From the NCBI GenBank assembly GCA_964406465.1, contig CAYORT010000016.1, forward strand, positions 1 through 64,000: a stretch of DNA of 64,000 nucleotides, written 5' to 3'. Made by a program: the position numbers and the translations under genes. This document shows, piece by piece, positions 46,488 through 56,294 of the stretch (position 1 is the first letter of the stretch; each line of letters begins with the position of its first letter). Source of the stretch: JAHEZL01 sp964406465. Its GTDB lineage: Bacteria; Bacteroidota; Bacteroidia; Flavobacteriales_C; GCA-002722245. Below the pieces are notes generated by a model. That model was given only the letters and a program-made list of their open reading frames with translations. It ran no database searches and was not told where the DNA came from.

Positions 46488-47837
46488 TTATTTTCCTTTC
46501 TTCCTCAAGTTTGCGCCTTTATCTCCTTTGGTTCTTGGACCTTTATGTTTGTTCTTTAGTTTTCTTTTCATGCCAGAACCAATATTGAATTCTTTTTTGT
46601 TTTTCTCGCTCTTTTCGTGAATACCAACGCCGTGTCCTTTAGGTTTGGTTTTTCTATTTCGTTTTACCGGAATTTTATCTTGTTCTTCAATGGTTAATCT
46701 TCTCGAAATTTTTACTCCCTCTGGCCAATCCATTTCGGGAATCTCATATTTCATTAAGTTTTCAATTTCCTTTTTATCATATTCTTCTTTTTCTGTAAAG
46801 AAGATAATTGATTTTCCTTTCTGCTCGGCTCTACCAGTTCTTCCTATTCTGTGAATGTAATTTTCGGGGAAAGAAGGGGTATCGAAATTGATAACGTGCG
46901 AAAGTTTATCCAAATCAACACCTCTGGCGATAACGTCGGTGGCAATTAAAATTCGAACATTTCCACCATCAAATTTTTGAATCATCTCGTTTCTGTAATT
47001 CTGGTCTTTATTACCATGAATAACACCAACGCCGCTGTGTTCTTCATTCATTAAGTCGTACAGGTCGTTGGCCATTTTTTTACTGGTAACGAAAACCAAC
47101 ACCTTATGAAATTCTTCTTTGTTGTTCAGCAAATGTGAAAGTAAATTCACCTTAGTGTAGTAGTTGGGAACGAAGTAACTTGTTTGTTCAATATTTTTGA
47201 GCGGTTCGCCACTTGCTGCAATTTGAATTTTAATTGGATTGAAAAATATATCTTGAATAAGTGCTTCCACTTCATCGGTCATTGTAGCTGAAAACATGAT
47301 GTTTTGACGACGTTCGGGCAATAAGTCAAATATGTTTTGCAATTGCACTCTAAAACCCAAATCGAGCAACACATCAATTTCATCCAACACCAGTTTCTGA
47401 ATGGTTTTAAGCTTTACGGCTCTGCTTACCGCCAAATCAAATAATCGTCCGGGAGTTGCCACCAAAACATCGCACCCTTTAGCTACCTCAAGCGCTTGGG
47501 TGTTGATGTTGGTTCCTCCATACACTCCCAGTGCACGCAGGTTTTTGTATTTACAAATGTCTTTGATATTTTCTACCAATTGTATAACCAATTCACGAGT
47601 GGGGGCGATGATTAATACTCGCGGACTCACTTGTTCTGAGAATTTCAATTCCTGTAAAATAGGAAGGAGGTAGGCCAACGATTTTCCTGTTCCGGTTTGG
47701 GCTATGCCAATAACATCTCTTCCTGAAAGGATGACTGGATAGGCTTCTTTTTGAATTGGAGTAGGAGTAGTAAAACCTAGGTCGGCGATAGCATTTGCTA
47801 TCATTTTCGATAAATTGAAATCTTGAAAAGTGCTCAT
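46488..47837 (-). CDS. DEAD-box-family RNA helicase with DEID motif II
   Basis: 449 residues. Q motif (FTTPTPIQKEA), Walker A AQTGTGKS (47-54), APTRELVIQL (Ia), TPGRL, motif II LDEID (Asp152-Asp155, DEID instead of DEAD), SAT (motif III), IATDVIARGVD and HRIGRTGRA (VI). A basic C-terminal tail (KRKLKNKHKGPRTKGDKG) should bind RNA. It resembles RhlE/CshA-type bacterial helicases for RNA remodelling at low temperature or in decay. Convergent with the methyltransferase gene. Confidence 0.93.
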   Translation of the reverse strand: MSTFQDFNLSKMIANAIADLGFTTPTPIQKEAYPVILSGRDVIGIAQTGTGKSLAYLLPILQELKFSEQVSPRVLIIAPTRELVIQLVENIKDICKYKNLRALGVYGGTNINTQALEVAKGCDVLVATPGRLFDLAVSRAVKLKTIQKLVLDEIDVLLDLGFRVQLQNIFDLLPERRQNIMFSATMTDEVEALIQDIFFNPIKIQIAASGEPLKNIEQTSYFVPNYYTKVNLLSHLLNNKEEFHKVLVFVTSKKMANDLYDLMNEEHSGVGVIHGNKDQNYRNEMIQKFDGGNVRILIATDVIARGVDLDKLSHVINFDTPSFPENYIHRIGRTGRAEQKGKSIIFFTEKEEYDKKEIENLMKYEIPEMDWPEGVKISRRLTIEEQDKIPVKRNRKTKPKGHGVGIHEKSEKNKKEFNIGSGMKRKLKNKHKGPRTKGDKGANLRKKGK

Positions 47838-47877
47838 GGTGATAAAATTTGCAGGGTAAAAGTAAGGTTTTTGATTC

Positions 47878-48984
47878 TTACTCCACTACAAGCTTTTGCA
47901 GGCCTTTTAAATACTGCTCATCAGCACTCGCCCCCAAACCAATTTTATTGGGCATAATGATTTCTCCTTTGGGTGAATACTTGATGCCATCAACCACCAC
48001 ATCATCTTGAAGCATTAGAGGTGAATCGAAATCGTAATGCACAATATTTTTACTGCACAGCGCCAAATGTGCCGATGCGGTAAAGGCCAAGCGAGATTCT
48101 AAGAATCCACCTACTTGCATCTTCATTTGCGCCTGTTCGGCAATGCGAGCAATCTTTAAAGCTTTAAAGATACCCGATGATTTACCCAATTTTACATTCA
48201 ACTGGTGGCAAGCATTGAGGTCGATAAGGCGTTTAGCATCGTTGTGATCGCAGCACGATTCATCGCTCATGATCTCAATTTTACTGTTTTTCTTAATTAG
48301 GGGCAATTCCATGAAATTCCATCGGGCAATAGGCTCTTCACAATGTTGAATGTTGTATATAGATAATGCATTTAGAATTTCTACAGCTTCCTCTGCTTTC
48401 CAGCCTTGATTGGCATCAATTCGCAGCGGAATTGTATCGCCAACTGCTTCGCGAATTCTTTTGATGCGCTCTATATCTTGTTCTTTTGCGCCTCCTAATT
48501 TCACTTTAATAAATTGAAAACCATTAAGCACAATCTTTTCTGCATCGGCAGCCATTTTCTCTGGATTGTCGATACTTATGGTGTAATCGGTAATGATTTT
48601 TTTGTTGTTTTCACCTCCTAAATAAGCATATAAAGGTAGGTTGGCATGTTGTGAGGCTACATCATGAAGGGCAATATCGAAGGCACTTTTGATACTTGAA
48701 TTTCCAAAAATAGTAGCATCCATCACTTGGCTGCATTCTTCAATATTTAAAGGATTTTTGTTTAATAGATTTTGGGCCAATATTTTACCAACCAGTACGC
48801 CCGATTCCATGCTTTCACCGTTGATGCTTTTAAACGGACAGCATTCGCCAAAGCCTGTTAAACCTTCGTTTGTGTTGATGCGAACAATAATGTTTTCGGC
48901 AAATTCATGCTTGCTAAGAGAAATGATGAAAGGTTCTTTTAATTTGATTGGAGAAGCAAATATTTCAACTTTGGTAATATTCAT
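47878..48984 (-). CDS. Dipeptide epimerase (enolase superfamily, L-Ala-D/L-Glu type)
   Basis: 368 residues. Muconate-lactonising subgroup barrel: KVK (Lys160, Lys162 catalytic), metal ligands Asp190 (LRIDANQGW), Glu216 (CEEPI), Asp241 (MSDESC), and Lys265 (NVKLGK) as the second base. The N-terminal capping domain (GFGECCPFKSINGE) is typical. It should interconvert Ala-Glu dipeptides from peptidoglycan recycling, but specificity in this family varies. It begins 1 bp from the stop of the upstream MORN-repeat gene. Confidence 0.9.
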   Translation of the reverse strand: MNITKVEIFASPIKLKEPFIISLSKHEFAENIIVRINTNEGLTGFGECCPFKSINGESMESGVLVGKILAQNLLNKNPLNIEECSQVMDATIFGNSSIKSAFDIALHDVASQHANLPLYAYLGGENNKKIITDYTISIDNPEKMAADAEKIVLNGFQFIKVKLGGAKEQDIERIKRIREAVGDTIPLRIDANQGWKAEEAVEILNALSIYNIQHCEEPIARWNFMELPLIKKNSKIEIMSDESCCDHNDAKRLIDLNACHQLNVKLGKSSGIFKALKIARIAEQAQMKMQVGGFLESRLAFTASAHLALCSKNIVHYDFDSPLMLQDDVVVDGIKYSPKGEIIMPNKIGLGASADEQYLKGLQKLVVE

Positions 48985-48985
48985 T

Positions 48986-50449
48986 TTAGCCTAATATTTT
49001 TTTGCCTTTGCGATAAATAGAGGTTTTGCTTTTTCCACTTTCATCAACCGTTTTCCAAAGTCCCTTCTTCAAACCATCTTTATATTTTCCTTTGGCTTTC
49101 AAGGTTCCATCAGGATAAACCTCAAAATATTTACCTTCTAAATTTGCTTTTTCATTAAAGCCTTCTTGTAGTTTGATTCGACCATCTTCATACCATAAAT
49201 TGTGATCGCCAAAAGGCTTTCCATTGTTATAATATAAATACTCTTTTGGTTGATAATTGTCGTACCATGTTTGATACAAACCATTTAAAACTCCGTTGCT
49301 GTAATTGATTTCAGAAATTAATTTGTCGTTGGAAGTCCATTCTCGCTGAACTCCATCTAATAAGTCATTGGTATAATAAAACTCCGATTTTTTAACTCCG
49401 TTATCGTACCATGTAACAACACTGCCTTCTTTACTGTCGTGAATGGTACTATCAACTTGGGGTTCGCTAAAGAAGTAAACATTTAGGTTACTGTCGAGTT
49501 GATCAACATAAAATTCGCTTTGTCTCATGATGATCTCACGCGATAGATTGTTATCGAGCTTTTGATATACATCGCTAACATTTTTGATGGTTAGGTTGGA
49601 GAGCTGACTACTTCCTACCATTTTTTTTGTGAAGTTGTAGTAGATGGTGTTCCATAAGCCCTCACTGCTTAGTACTTTTTTATTGTTGTGATGGTAAACA
49701 AAGGTGGGTACAAAGTATTCGGCATTTTCGGGGCATTCAGATAAAACTTCATCTTTTTCATTGAATCTTTTATAGGTGTAGGCACAGGCTTCAGACAGAC
49801 CTTGACGGCTGATGGTATTTCCTGTTAGCACTAACTTTTGAGTTGTTTCAAAGCCTAAGTCGAGCGATTTTTCTTGACTGTAATACTCCATGCTTACATA
49901 GGTGTTGAAATTCTTTAAGAATGATTCATCGAGTTTGTAACTCAACTTCACGATACATTCACCAGTTCTTAAAACCTTCTTTTCGGCAATTTGAATGATA
50001 CTGTCGTTGATATTCGACTTTGAAAAGAATTGATAATACTGAGTAAAGGCATCATTCTTTTCTTTATTGATGTCATCGGTACGCGAGTAATATTCATTCA
50101 TTCCATTAACAACTGTGAATATTTGCATGGATAACATGAAAATGGCTCTGTTGTAGGCTTGTTGTTGTGCCTTTTCTAGGTCGAGAAAAGGATCCGACAC
50201 GGCAATGCTGTAAATGGTGTTATTGCTTTTTGAGTTCCATGCATATAACCAATCGGGCAGAGTATCTTCACTAAAATATTGATCGGGAATTTTTTTTAGG
50301 GTGCCACTTAGTGGGTCATCAAGATTTTTTTCGAAGTTCCAAATGAGGTCGGGATAAGTTTTTTGCCATTCAATAAACTCGTTGGTTTGAGAAGCCAAAG
50401 ACATTGGTATTATTAGGGAAAGAAGGAGATATGTGCGAAGGAAAGTCAT
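48986..50449 (-). CDS. Secreted MORN-repeat (YwqK-type) protein
   Basis: 487 residues. Signal peptide (LLLSLIIPMSLASQ). An LPP20/lipoprotein-like region follows (about 60-120: YSIAVSDPFLDLEKAQQQAYNRA). The C-terminal third has six or so ~22-residue MORN-type repeats (VVTWYDNGVKKSEFYY, GLYQTWYDNYQPKEYLYYN, YEDGRIKLQEGF, GLWKTVDESGK). Some databases name the repeat 'YwqK antitoxin', but there is no toxin next to it and it is exported. Function unknown. Cotranscribed with the dipeptide epimerase, which suggests an envelope or peptide-related role (inference). Confidence 0.82.
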   Translation of the reverse strand: MTFLRTYLLLSLIIPMSLASQTNEFIEWQKTYPDLIWNFEKNLDDPLSGTLKKIPDQYFSEDTLPDWLYAWNSKSNNTIYSIAVSDPFLDLEKAQQQAYNRAIFMLSMQIFTVVNGMNEYYSRTDDINKEKNDAFTQYYQFFSKSNINDSIIQIAEKKVLRTGECIVKLSYKLDESFLKNFNTYVSMEYYSQEKSLDLGFETTQKLVLTGNTISRQGLSEACAYTYKRFNEKDEVLSECPENAEYFVPTFVYHHNNKKVLSSEGLWNTIYYNFTKKMVGSSQLSNLTIKNVSDVYQKLDNNLSREIIMRQSEFYVDQLDSNLNVYFFSEPQVDSTIHDSKEGSVVTWYDNGVKKSEFYYTNDLLDGVQREWTSNDKLISEINYSNGVLNGLYQTWYDNYQPKEYLYYNNGKPFGDHNLWYEDGRIKLQEGFNEKANLEGKYFEVYPDGTLKAKGKYKDGLKKGLWKTVDESGKSKTSIYRKGKKILG

Positions 50450-50577
50450 GCTTCTGTTTTACTTTATTGAGCCAAAATACATACCAATTCACAAATATTT
50501 TACATTGTGAGTAACTTTTGGGTAACTGGATTGTTTTAGCTTATGTCCAGACAATTAAGGTTAAATGTTAAGTTTTG

Positions 50578-50610
50578 AAAAGCACTCGTTTCCCGGCGGG
50601 TGCTTTTTTT
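50578..50610 (+). terminator. Orphan intrinsic terminator
   Basis: AGCACTCG pairs with CGGGTGCT (one wobble) around an 8-nt loop, followed on the + strand by T7. No + strand gene ends here. On the minus strand it lies just past the DUF983 stop with only a short T4 tract, so it may end that gene. Confidence 0.6.
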
Positions 50611-50983
50611 ATGCTTTGTCCTTCTCGTAGGCCACAAAAAAGTTGATCCAAATGATTCGAGAGTACCTGTACATAAAAGGCATTAGCGCCGATAACTCTA
50701 GAAGTCCGAATATCAAATAATAGTGTATTGGTAAGTTGGGCATCAATAACAGAAGGGCAACAACAGAAGGCATGGTACAAGCAACACCCATTGCATAGCT
50801 AATGTACATTGCGCCTAAATAAAAGCCCGGTTCTACATCGTAATGAAAATGGCAATGCGCGCATTCATCAAGCATTTTTAATCCATCACGTGAATATGGG
50901 TTTTTTCCAAGGAAATAGTCGCCTTCATGGCAACGGGGACACTTTATCTTTAGGATGCTGTATGCTTTACTTTCTTTGTTCAT
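50609..50983 (-). CDS. DUF983 family membrane protein
   Basis: 124 residues. An N-terminal CPRCHEGDYF and ECAHCHFHYDVEPGFYLGAMYISY give four cysteines with two CxxC knuckles (probable zinc). Two transmembrane helices follow (about 55-100). DUF983 proteins are small, uncharacterised, common in Bacteroidota and alphaproteobacteria. The ATG overlaps the upstream thioredoxin-like stop by one base, indicating translational coupling with a thiol-redox protein. Confidence 0.88.
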   Translation of the reverse strand: MNKESKAYSILKIKCPRCHEGDYFLGKNPYSRDGLKMLDECAHCHFHYDVEPGFYLGAMYISYAMGVACTMPSVVALLLLMPNLPIHYYLIFGLLELSALMPFMYRYSRIIWINFFVAYEKDKA

Positions 50984-51555
50984 TATTTATTGTTTGGTAG
51001 CTTGGCTATTTCTTCACTGTAGTAGGTTTCCCAAGTTTTCGTTTTGTACACATTATCATTAATGAAATGCAAAGGTATCATAAACTCTTCAGCATTAAAA
51101 TAACCTGCTATAGCTTGAATTTTTGAGTTTGTTCCATCTAAATAAGCAATAGTAGGATAACCAAGTCTCCCATCTATAGCGCCATATTTTACTGTGAATT
51201 GATGTGGAGCTCTTTTATTGAAAGGTACCCCAAGGTTTACTAGAGTGTCTTTATTGAAAATAATGGTATCTGTTCTTTCGGCATTGAACTTTACCGGGTA
51301 GAAATTCTCATTGATATAAGCAATAACCTTAGGATCTTCAAAGGTAACAGCATCAAGTTGCTTACAGTAACCACACCAGCTGGTGTACAAATCAATCATT
51401 ATCTTTTTAGGCTTTTGCTTGTTGAGTTTTTCTGCTTGCTCTATGGTAACCCAGTTTATTTTAGCCTTAGGCTCATCACTCTTTTGAGAAGAAAAAGAGA
51501 ATGAGGAAATAATTGCTGCGGCAAGCGCAAATGAAGTGATAAAAAGTTTTTTCAT
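50983..51555 (-). CDS. Thioredoxin-family exported protein
   Basis: 190 residues. Signal peptide (LFITSFALAAAIISSFSFSS), then a thioredoxin-7/DUF255-like fold with active-site WCGYC (Cys61, Cys64) inside MIDLYTSWCGYCKQLD. The pattern IDGRLGYPTIAYLDG contains the cis-Pro. It probably acts as a periplasmic disulfide reductase or isomerase. Coupled with the DUF983 gene downstream. Confidence 0.9.
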   Translation of the reverse strand: MKKLFITSFALAAAIISSFSFSSQKSDEPKAKINWVTIEQAEKLNKQKPKKIMIDLYTSWCGYCKQLDAVTFEDPKVIAYINENFYPVKFNAERTDTIIFNKDTLVNLGVPFNKRAPHQFTVKYGAIDGRLGYPTIAYLDGTNSKIQAIAGYFNAEEFMIPLHFINDNVYKTKTWETYYSEEIAKLPNNK

Positions 51556-51585
51556 ATCGTGAAAATTGTAAGAGTAAAATACAAA

Positions 51586-51867
51586 TTATCTTTTGAATAT
51601 TTTTCTATCAGCAATAAAAGTTCCAAAAGGTATAAGAGAAGCTAAAAGTGCTAAAAAAGTGATTTTGTAATTCCATTTTTCTTCTCTCGCTACCAACAAA
51701 ACCCAAATACAGTAAGCAATGAAAAGTACGCCATGTATCATGCCCATGAAGAAATTGGGGTCTTTGATATCATAGATGTATTTTAAAGGCATTGTTATGC
51801 CAAAAAGCAAAAAGCTTATGCCTTCCATAATTGCCCAAAGTCTTAGTATTTGTAGGTTGTTACTCAT
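51586..51867 (-). CDS. DUF3817 family membrane protein
   Basis: 93 residues with three transmembrane helices. Motifs LRLWAIMEGISFLLFG, MGMIHGVLFIAYCIWV and IPFGTFIADRKI match DUF3817, a small integral-membrane family of unknown function. It lies 30 bp before the thioredoxin-like gene on the same strand and may be in the same transcript. Confidence 0.88.
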   Translation of the reverse strand: MSNNLQILRLWAIMEGISFLLFGITMPLKYIYDIKDPNFFMGMIHGVLFIAYCIWVLLVAREEKWNYKITFLALLASLIPFGTFIADRKIFKR

Positions 51868-51934
51868 GTGTTAATATTATGCGTGTAAAAGTAAGCAAAT
51901 TAACAACCTAAATTTGTTAAATTTGCGCAAGAAT

Positions 51935-54877
51935 ATGGAAACACAAAAATTACAAAGTTTAGCGCAAAATCTAGAGGGGGTTCTGCACTATGATCATACA
52001 ATGAGAACGCTTTATGCTACAGATGCTTCAGCGTATAGAGAAATGCCTACAGCTGTAGCTTTTCCAAAAACTCAAAAAGATTTACATACCTTAATTGACT
52101 TTGCAGCAAAGGAAAAAACATCGTTGATTCCTAGAACGGCAGGTACTTCGTTGGCCGGACAAGTGGTTGGTAACGGTATTGTTGTAGATGTGTCTTTGCA
52201 CTTTACCAAGATACTTGAAGTGAACAAAGAGGAGCATTGGGTTCGTGTGCAGCCTTCTGTAATACGTGATGAGTTGAACTTGCATTTGGCAAAATTCGGA
52301 TTGTTTTTCGGTCCGGAGACCAGTACCAGCAACCGCTGCATGATTGGTGGAATGGTGGGGAATAACTCTTGCGGAGCCCGTTCGGTAATTTACGGAAGTA
52401 CTCGTGAGCACTTGTTGGAAGTAAAAGTGATTTTAAGTGATGGTAAAGAAACTACCTTTAAAGAAATGACTTTGCAGGAGTTTGAAGACAAATGCGCAGG
52501 AAAAAATGTGGTGAGTGTGCTCGAACAAAAAATATATCAAAACATTAAAGATATTTTAAGCAATCCCGAGAATAGAGCAGAGATTGAGAGAGAATATCCA
52601 AAACCATCGGTAACTAGAAGAAATACTGGATATGCCATCGACTTATTAAAAGATGCCGAGCCATTTAAAGCGGGTGGTGAGAAATTCAATTTCTGTAAAT
52701 TGATTGCTGGTTCTGAAGGAACTTTATGTTTTATAACAGAAATTAAATTGAACTGTTCTCCAACATTGTCTAAGCATTCTGCTATGATGTGTGCGCATTT
52801 CGATTCTATTGATTCTTCATTGCGTGGAAACTTGGTGGCCTTAAAGTATAAGCCTTCTCAAGTAGAGCTTATCGACCACTATGTGGTGGATTGTGTTCGT
52901 GAAAATATTGAACAAAGCAAAAATGGCGACTGGGTACAAGGAACTCCAAAAGCCATTATGATGATTGAGGTGCATCGTGATTCTATGGAAGAGGTGATGC
53001 AGGTGATGAAAGATATGGAGGCCGATTTACGCGCATCAGGGTATGGTTATTATTTCCCTGTGTTAGTGGGTGAAGATACTAAAAAGCCTTTAACCTTGAG
53101 AAAAGCTGGTTTAGGATTGCTGTCAAATATTCCAGGCGATGCAAAGGCTGTTCCTGTAATTGAAGATACTGCTGTTGATGTAAATGATTTGCCTGAATAT
53201 ATTGCTGAGTTTAATAAAACTTTAGCTGAACGCGGATTGTACTGTGTGCACTATGCTCACGCTGCTACAGGTGAGTTGCACTTGCGTCCTATTTTGAACT
53301 TGAAAACCAAAGAAGGCAACGAAATGTTTAGAACGGTGGCACAAGACATTGCCACTTTGGTTAAGAAATACAAAGGCTCATTAAGTGGAGAGCATGGTGA
53401 TGGAAGATTACGTGGTGAGTTTATACAGTTTATGATCGGACCGAAAAACTATGAGCTGGTGAAATCGGTGAAAAAAGCGTGGGATCCTCAAAATATTTTC
53501 AATCCAGGAAAAATTGTGGATACTCCTCCTATGAACACCTTCTTGCGATATACAGTTGGTCAGCAAGATCCTGAATTGAAAACCATTTTCAGATATTCAG
53601 AGGGCTTGTTGAAAGCTGCTGAGCAGTGCAATGGTTCTGCCGATTGTCGTAAAACCGAATTGTCGGGAGGTACAATGTGCCCAAGTTACATGGCCACTCG
53701 CAATGAAAAAGATACAACACGTGCTCGTGCAAATATTTTACGTGAGGCTATCACATACAGCGGTAGAGTAAATCAATTCGATGCCCCAGAAGTTAAAGAG
53801 GTGATGGATTTATGCTTAAGCTGTAAGGGTTGTAAATCTGAATGTCCATCTAACGTAGATGTGGCAAAGATGAAAGCTGAATCTTCTTATCAATACTTTA
53901 AAGTGCATGGCGTCCCATTCCGTTCAAGAATGATTGGAGATGTAATGAAGACCAATGCGATTGGTTCTAAAGTGCCAGCTTTGTTTAACTTCTTCTTGAG
54001 TGCACCTGGTTTTTCAAACGCAATTAAAGGGGTGATGGGAATGGCGCAAGAGCGTCCGATGCCTAAGCTACATAAACACACAGTAGAAAAATGGTTCAAC
54101 AAGAATAAGCCGAATAATTTCGGGGTAAAGAATAAGCCTTCAAAAGGAAAAGTATTGTTGTTTAATGATGAGTTCACCAACTATTATGATGTAGTGCAAG
54201 CAGAAAAAGCTGTTTTGTTGCTTACTCATTTAGGATATGACGTTGAAATACCGAAGCACACCTACAGTGGTAGAACTTACTTGTCGAAAGGTATGGTTGA
54301 TAAGGCTAAGGCTTTGGCCAACGAAAATGTTGCTATGTTACAAGGTAAGGTAAGCAAGAATGCGCCAATGGTTGGTTTAGAACCTTCAGCTATTTTAACT
54401 TTTAGAGATGAGTATTTAGATCTTGTAGAGGAAAAATTAATTCCTGCAGCGAAAGAGATTGCGAGCAATACTTTCTTCATTGATGAGTTTATATCAAATG
54501 AGGTTCAAAAAGGAAATATCACTTCTGATTCATTTACCAATGAAGAAAAAGTGTTGAAAGTACACGGCCACTGTCATCAAAAAGCATTGTCATCTTTAAC
54601 GCATACAAAACGAATGTTAACTCTTCCTAAGAATTATAAGGTTAATATGATTAATTCTGGATGCTGCGGAATGGCAGGTTCTTTTGGATATGAGAAAGAA
54701 CATTACGATATTTCGATGAAGGTAGGTGAGTTGGTTTTATTCCCGGCGGTTAGAAAAGCCGAAAAGGGAACGATTATTGTGGCTCCCGGACACTCATGTC
54801 GTCATCAAATTCACGATGGTACTGGTGTAGATGCCTTGCATACAGCGGAAGTGTTGTATGATGCATTAATTAAGTAG
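51935..54877 (+). CDS. FAD-linked D-lactate/glycolate dehydrogenase fused to Fe-S domain
   Basis: About 980 residues from ATG 51935 (the ORF continues upstream without homology). The N-terminal FAD_binding_4 domain (RTAGTSLAGQVVGNGIVVD, FFGPETSTSNRCMIGGMVGNNSCG) is followed by the FAD-oxidase C domain (GEHGDGRLRGEFIQ). A ferredoxin-type cluster (CLSCKGCKSECPSN) and two CCG domains (HGHCHQKAL, NSGCCGMAGSFG) end it. This fusion resembles Dld-II/YdiJ: it oxidises a 2-hydroxyacid and passes electrons to the respiratory chain. D-lactate, D-2-hydroxyglutarate and glycolate are all possible substrates. Confidence 0.92.
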   Translation: METQKLQSLAQNLEGVLHYDHTMRTLYATDASAYREMPTAVAFPKTQKDLHTLIDFAAKEKTSLIPRTAGTSLAGQVVGNGIVVDVSLHFTKILEVNKEEHWVRVQPSVIRDELNLHLAKFGLFFGPETSTSNRCMIGGMVGNNSCGARSVIYGSTREHLLEVKVILSDGKETTFKEMTLQEFEDKCAGKNVVSVLEQKIYQNIKDILSNPENRAEIEREYPKPSVTRRNTGYAIDLLKDAEPFKAGGEKFNFCKLIAGSEGTLCFITEIKLNCSPTLSKHSAMMCAHFDSIDSSLRGNLVALKYKPSQVELIDHYVVDCVRENIEQSKNGDWVQGTPKAIMMIEVHRDSMEEVMQVMKDMEADLRASGYGYYFPVLVGEDTKKPLTLRKAGLGLLSNIPGDAKAVPVIEDTAVDVNDLPEYIAEFNKTLAERGLYCVHYAHAATGELHLRPILNLKTKEGNEMFRTVAQDIATLVKKYKGSLSGEHGDGRLRGEFIQFMIGPKNYELVKSVKKAWDPQNIFNPGKIVDTPPMNTFLRYTVGQQDPELKTIFRYSEGLLKAAEQCNGSADCRKTELSGGTMCPSYMATRNEKDTTRARANILREAITYSGRVNQFDAPEVKEVMDLCLSCKGCKSECPSNVDVAKMKAESSYQYFKVHGVPFRSRMIGDVMKTNAIGSKVPALFNFFLSAPGFSNAIKGVMGMAQERPMPKLHKHTVEKWFNKNKPNNFGVKNKPSKGKVLLFNDEFTNYYDVVQAEKAVLLLTHLGYDVEIPKHTYSGRTYLSKGMVDKAKALANENVAMLQGKVSKNAPMVGLEPSAILTFRDEYLDLVEEKLIPAAKEIASNTFFIDEFISNEVQKGNITSDSFTNEEKVLKVHGHCHQKALSSLTHTKRMLTLPKNYKVNMINSGCCGMAGSFGYEKEHYDISMKVGELVLFPAVRKAEKGTIIVAPGHSCRHQIHDGTGVDALHTAEVLYDALIK

Positions 54878-54878
54878 A

Positions 54879-56288
54879 ATGAAATTAAAGCTTGTATTTG
54901 TTATTTGCTGCATTACTTTAACTCTGCGGTCGCAAGATCGTTTAGGGTTGGCAAATAGCAACTACATGCCAGTTGCTACTAATGCTTTCAATCCTTCTTC
55001 TATCGTTGATGCTTACACATGGTTAGATATAAATTTGGTTGGAGCCTCGGTGTTTTTGCACAATAACTTTTTGTATATCCCCGGCTCTAATTTAGCGCCT
55101 TCAGATCGCTTTACTTTTAACTTCAAATTCGATAATAATTTAGGTCAGTTCGACAATCACTTCGATAAAAATCTTTATGCAGATATTTCGGTGATGTTGC
55201 CCTCAGCTTCATTGGTTTTAGGTAGAAGCAGCGTTGCCATTAATGCCAACAGTAGAAATGTTATCGATATTAGAAATTTCCCATGGCAAGTAGCTAAAGG
55301 CATGTACAACGGATTTCAAAATATTACCGATTTGTGGAATCAAAAAATTGAAGCGAAAAATTTAAAAGTAAATCAGTTGTCATGGTTGGAAGCGGGAGCG
55401 TCTTTTGGAACTTTTGTTTACTCTTTTGATGAGCATGTTTTTACGGCTGGTATTAGCGTTAAAAAATTATGGGGTATCAATGGTTTTGCTGCAAAGGTTG
55501 ATGAGTGGGAATACACTACACAAAACCAAACCACAATGCACATCGATAAATTTAAAGCTGTGGTAGCGCAGGCCAGTGGTTTTGGAAGTGGATCGGGCTA
55601 CAGTGGAGATATAGGTGTTACCTACAAAAGATTTTTTAAATGGTCGAATCATTACCGTCCGAACGACAAAAGAACTTCATGCAACAGAATGCCTTATCGT
55701 TACAAGTTAATGGCAGCAATCACCGACTTAGGTAGTATTAAATTTAACAAGGGCGCTACTTTAACAACTTATACCAACACTAATAACGATTGGAATAATT
55801 ACACGCACAATGACGTAAGCTCGGTAAGTGATGTAACCAATTTCTTTTCTACCATGGGTAACGGGGTGCAATCTACAGTGGAAAATTCATTCACTATTGG
55901 CTTACCTACAGCAATTACAGCGGCAGTTGACTACAATTTAGGATATGGCTTTTATCTTGGTGCTAATACCTTATACGGATTACCAAGTTTCTTTTTGTTA
56001 GGGCCACAGAGACCATTTCAATTAACTGCAATGCCACGATTTGAAAGCAAATATTTTGAAATGAGTATTCCTGTTTCTACCATCAATTTTCAAGATTTGA
56101 GATTGGGATTGATGATGCGATTGGGATTCTTAACCATTGGTACCGATAGATTGAATACTTTCCTTTTTGGAGATGTTTATGCTGCCGATTTTTATTTGAT
56201 GCTAAAGTTGCCTTTCTTCACCGCACCTCAATGTAAGGAAAGAAAGCCAACATCTAAGAAAGCTCCGTTTTGTCCTAAATTTAGATAG
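54879..56288 (+). CDS. Outer-membrane barrel protein (DUF5723-like)
   Basis: 469 residues. Signal peptide (LVFVICCITLTLRSQ). The mature part (GLANSNYMPVATNAFNPSSI) and many ~10-residue beta strands fit Bacteroidota DUF5723 proteins that resemble PorV/FadL-type barrels. It ends in a basic tail. It starts 1 bp after the dehydrogenase stop (TAGAATG), so it is likely cotranscribed. Its function is unknown. Confidence 0.75.
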   Translation: MKLKLVFVICCITLTLRSQDRLGLANSNYMPVATNAFNPSSIVDAYTWLDINLVGASVFLHNNFLYIPGSNLAPSDRFTFNFKFDNNLGQFDNHFDKNLYADISVMLPSASLVLGRSSVAINANSRNVIDIRNFPWQVAKGMYNGFQNITDLWNQKIEAKNLKVNQLSWLEAGASFGTFVYSFDEHVFTAGISVKKLWGINGFAAKVDEWEYTTQNQTTMHIDKFKAVVAQASGFGSGSGYSGDIGVTYKRFFKWSNHYRPNDKRTSCNRMPYRYKLMAAITDLGSIKFNKGATLTTYTNTNNDWNNYTHNDVSSVSDVTNFFSTMGNGVQSTVENSFTIGLPTAITAAVDYNLGYGFYLGANTLYGLPSFFLLGPQRPFQLTAMPRFESKYFEMSIPVSTINFQDLRLGLMMRLGFLTIGTDRLNTFLFGDVYAADFYLMLKLPFFTAPQCKERKPTSKKAPFCPKFR

Positions 56289-56294
56289 TACGCT

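Noticed and set aside
48986..50449. Naming the MORN-repeat protein an antitoxin (YwqK)
   Set aside because: It has a signal peptide and no toxin neighbour; the database name reflects only the repeat.
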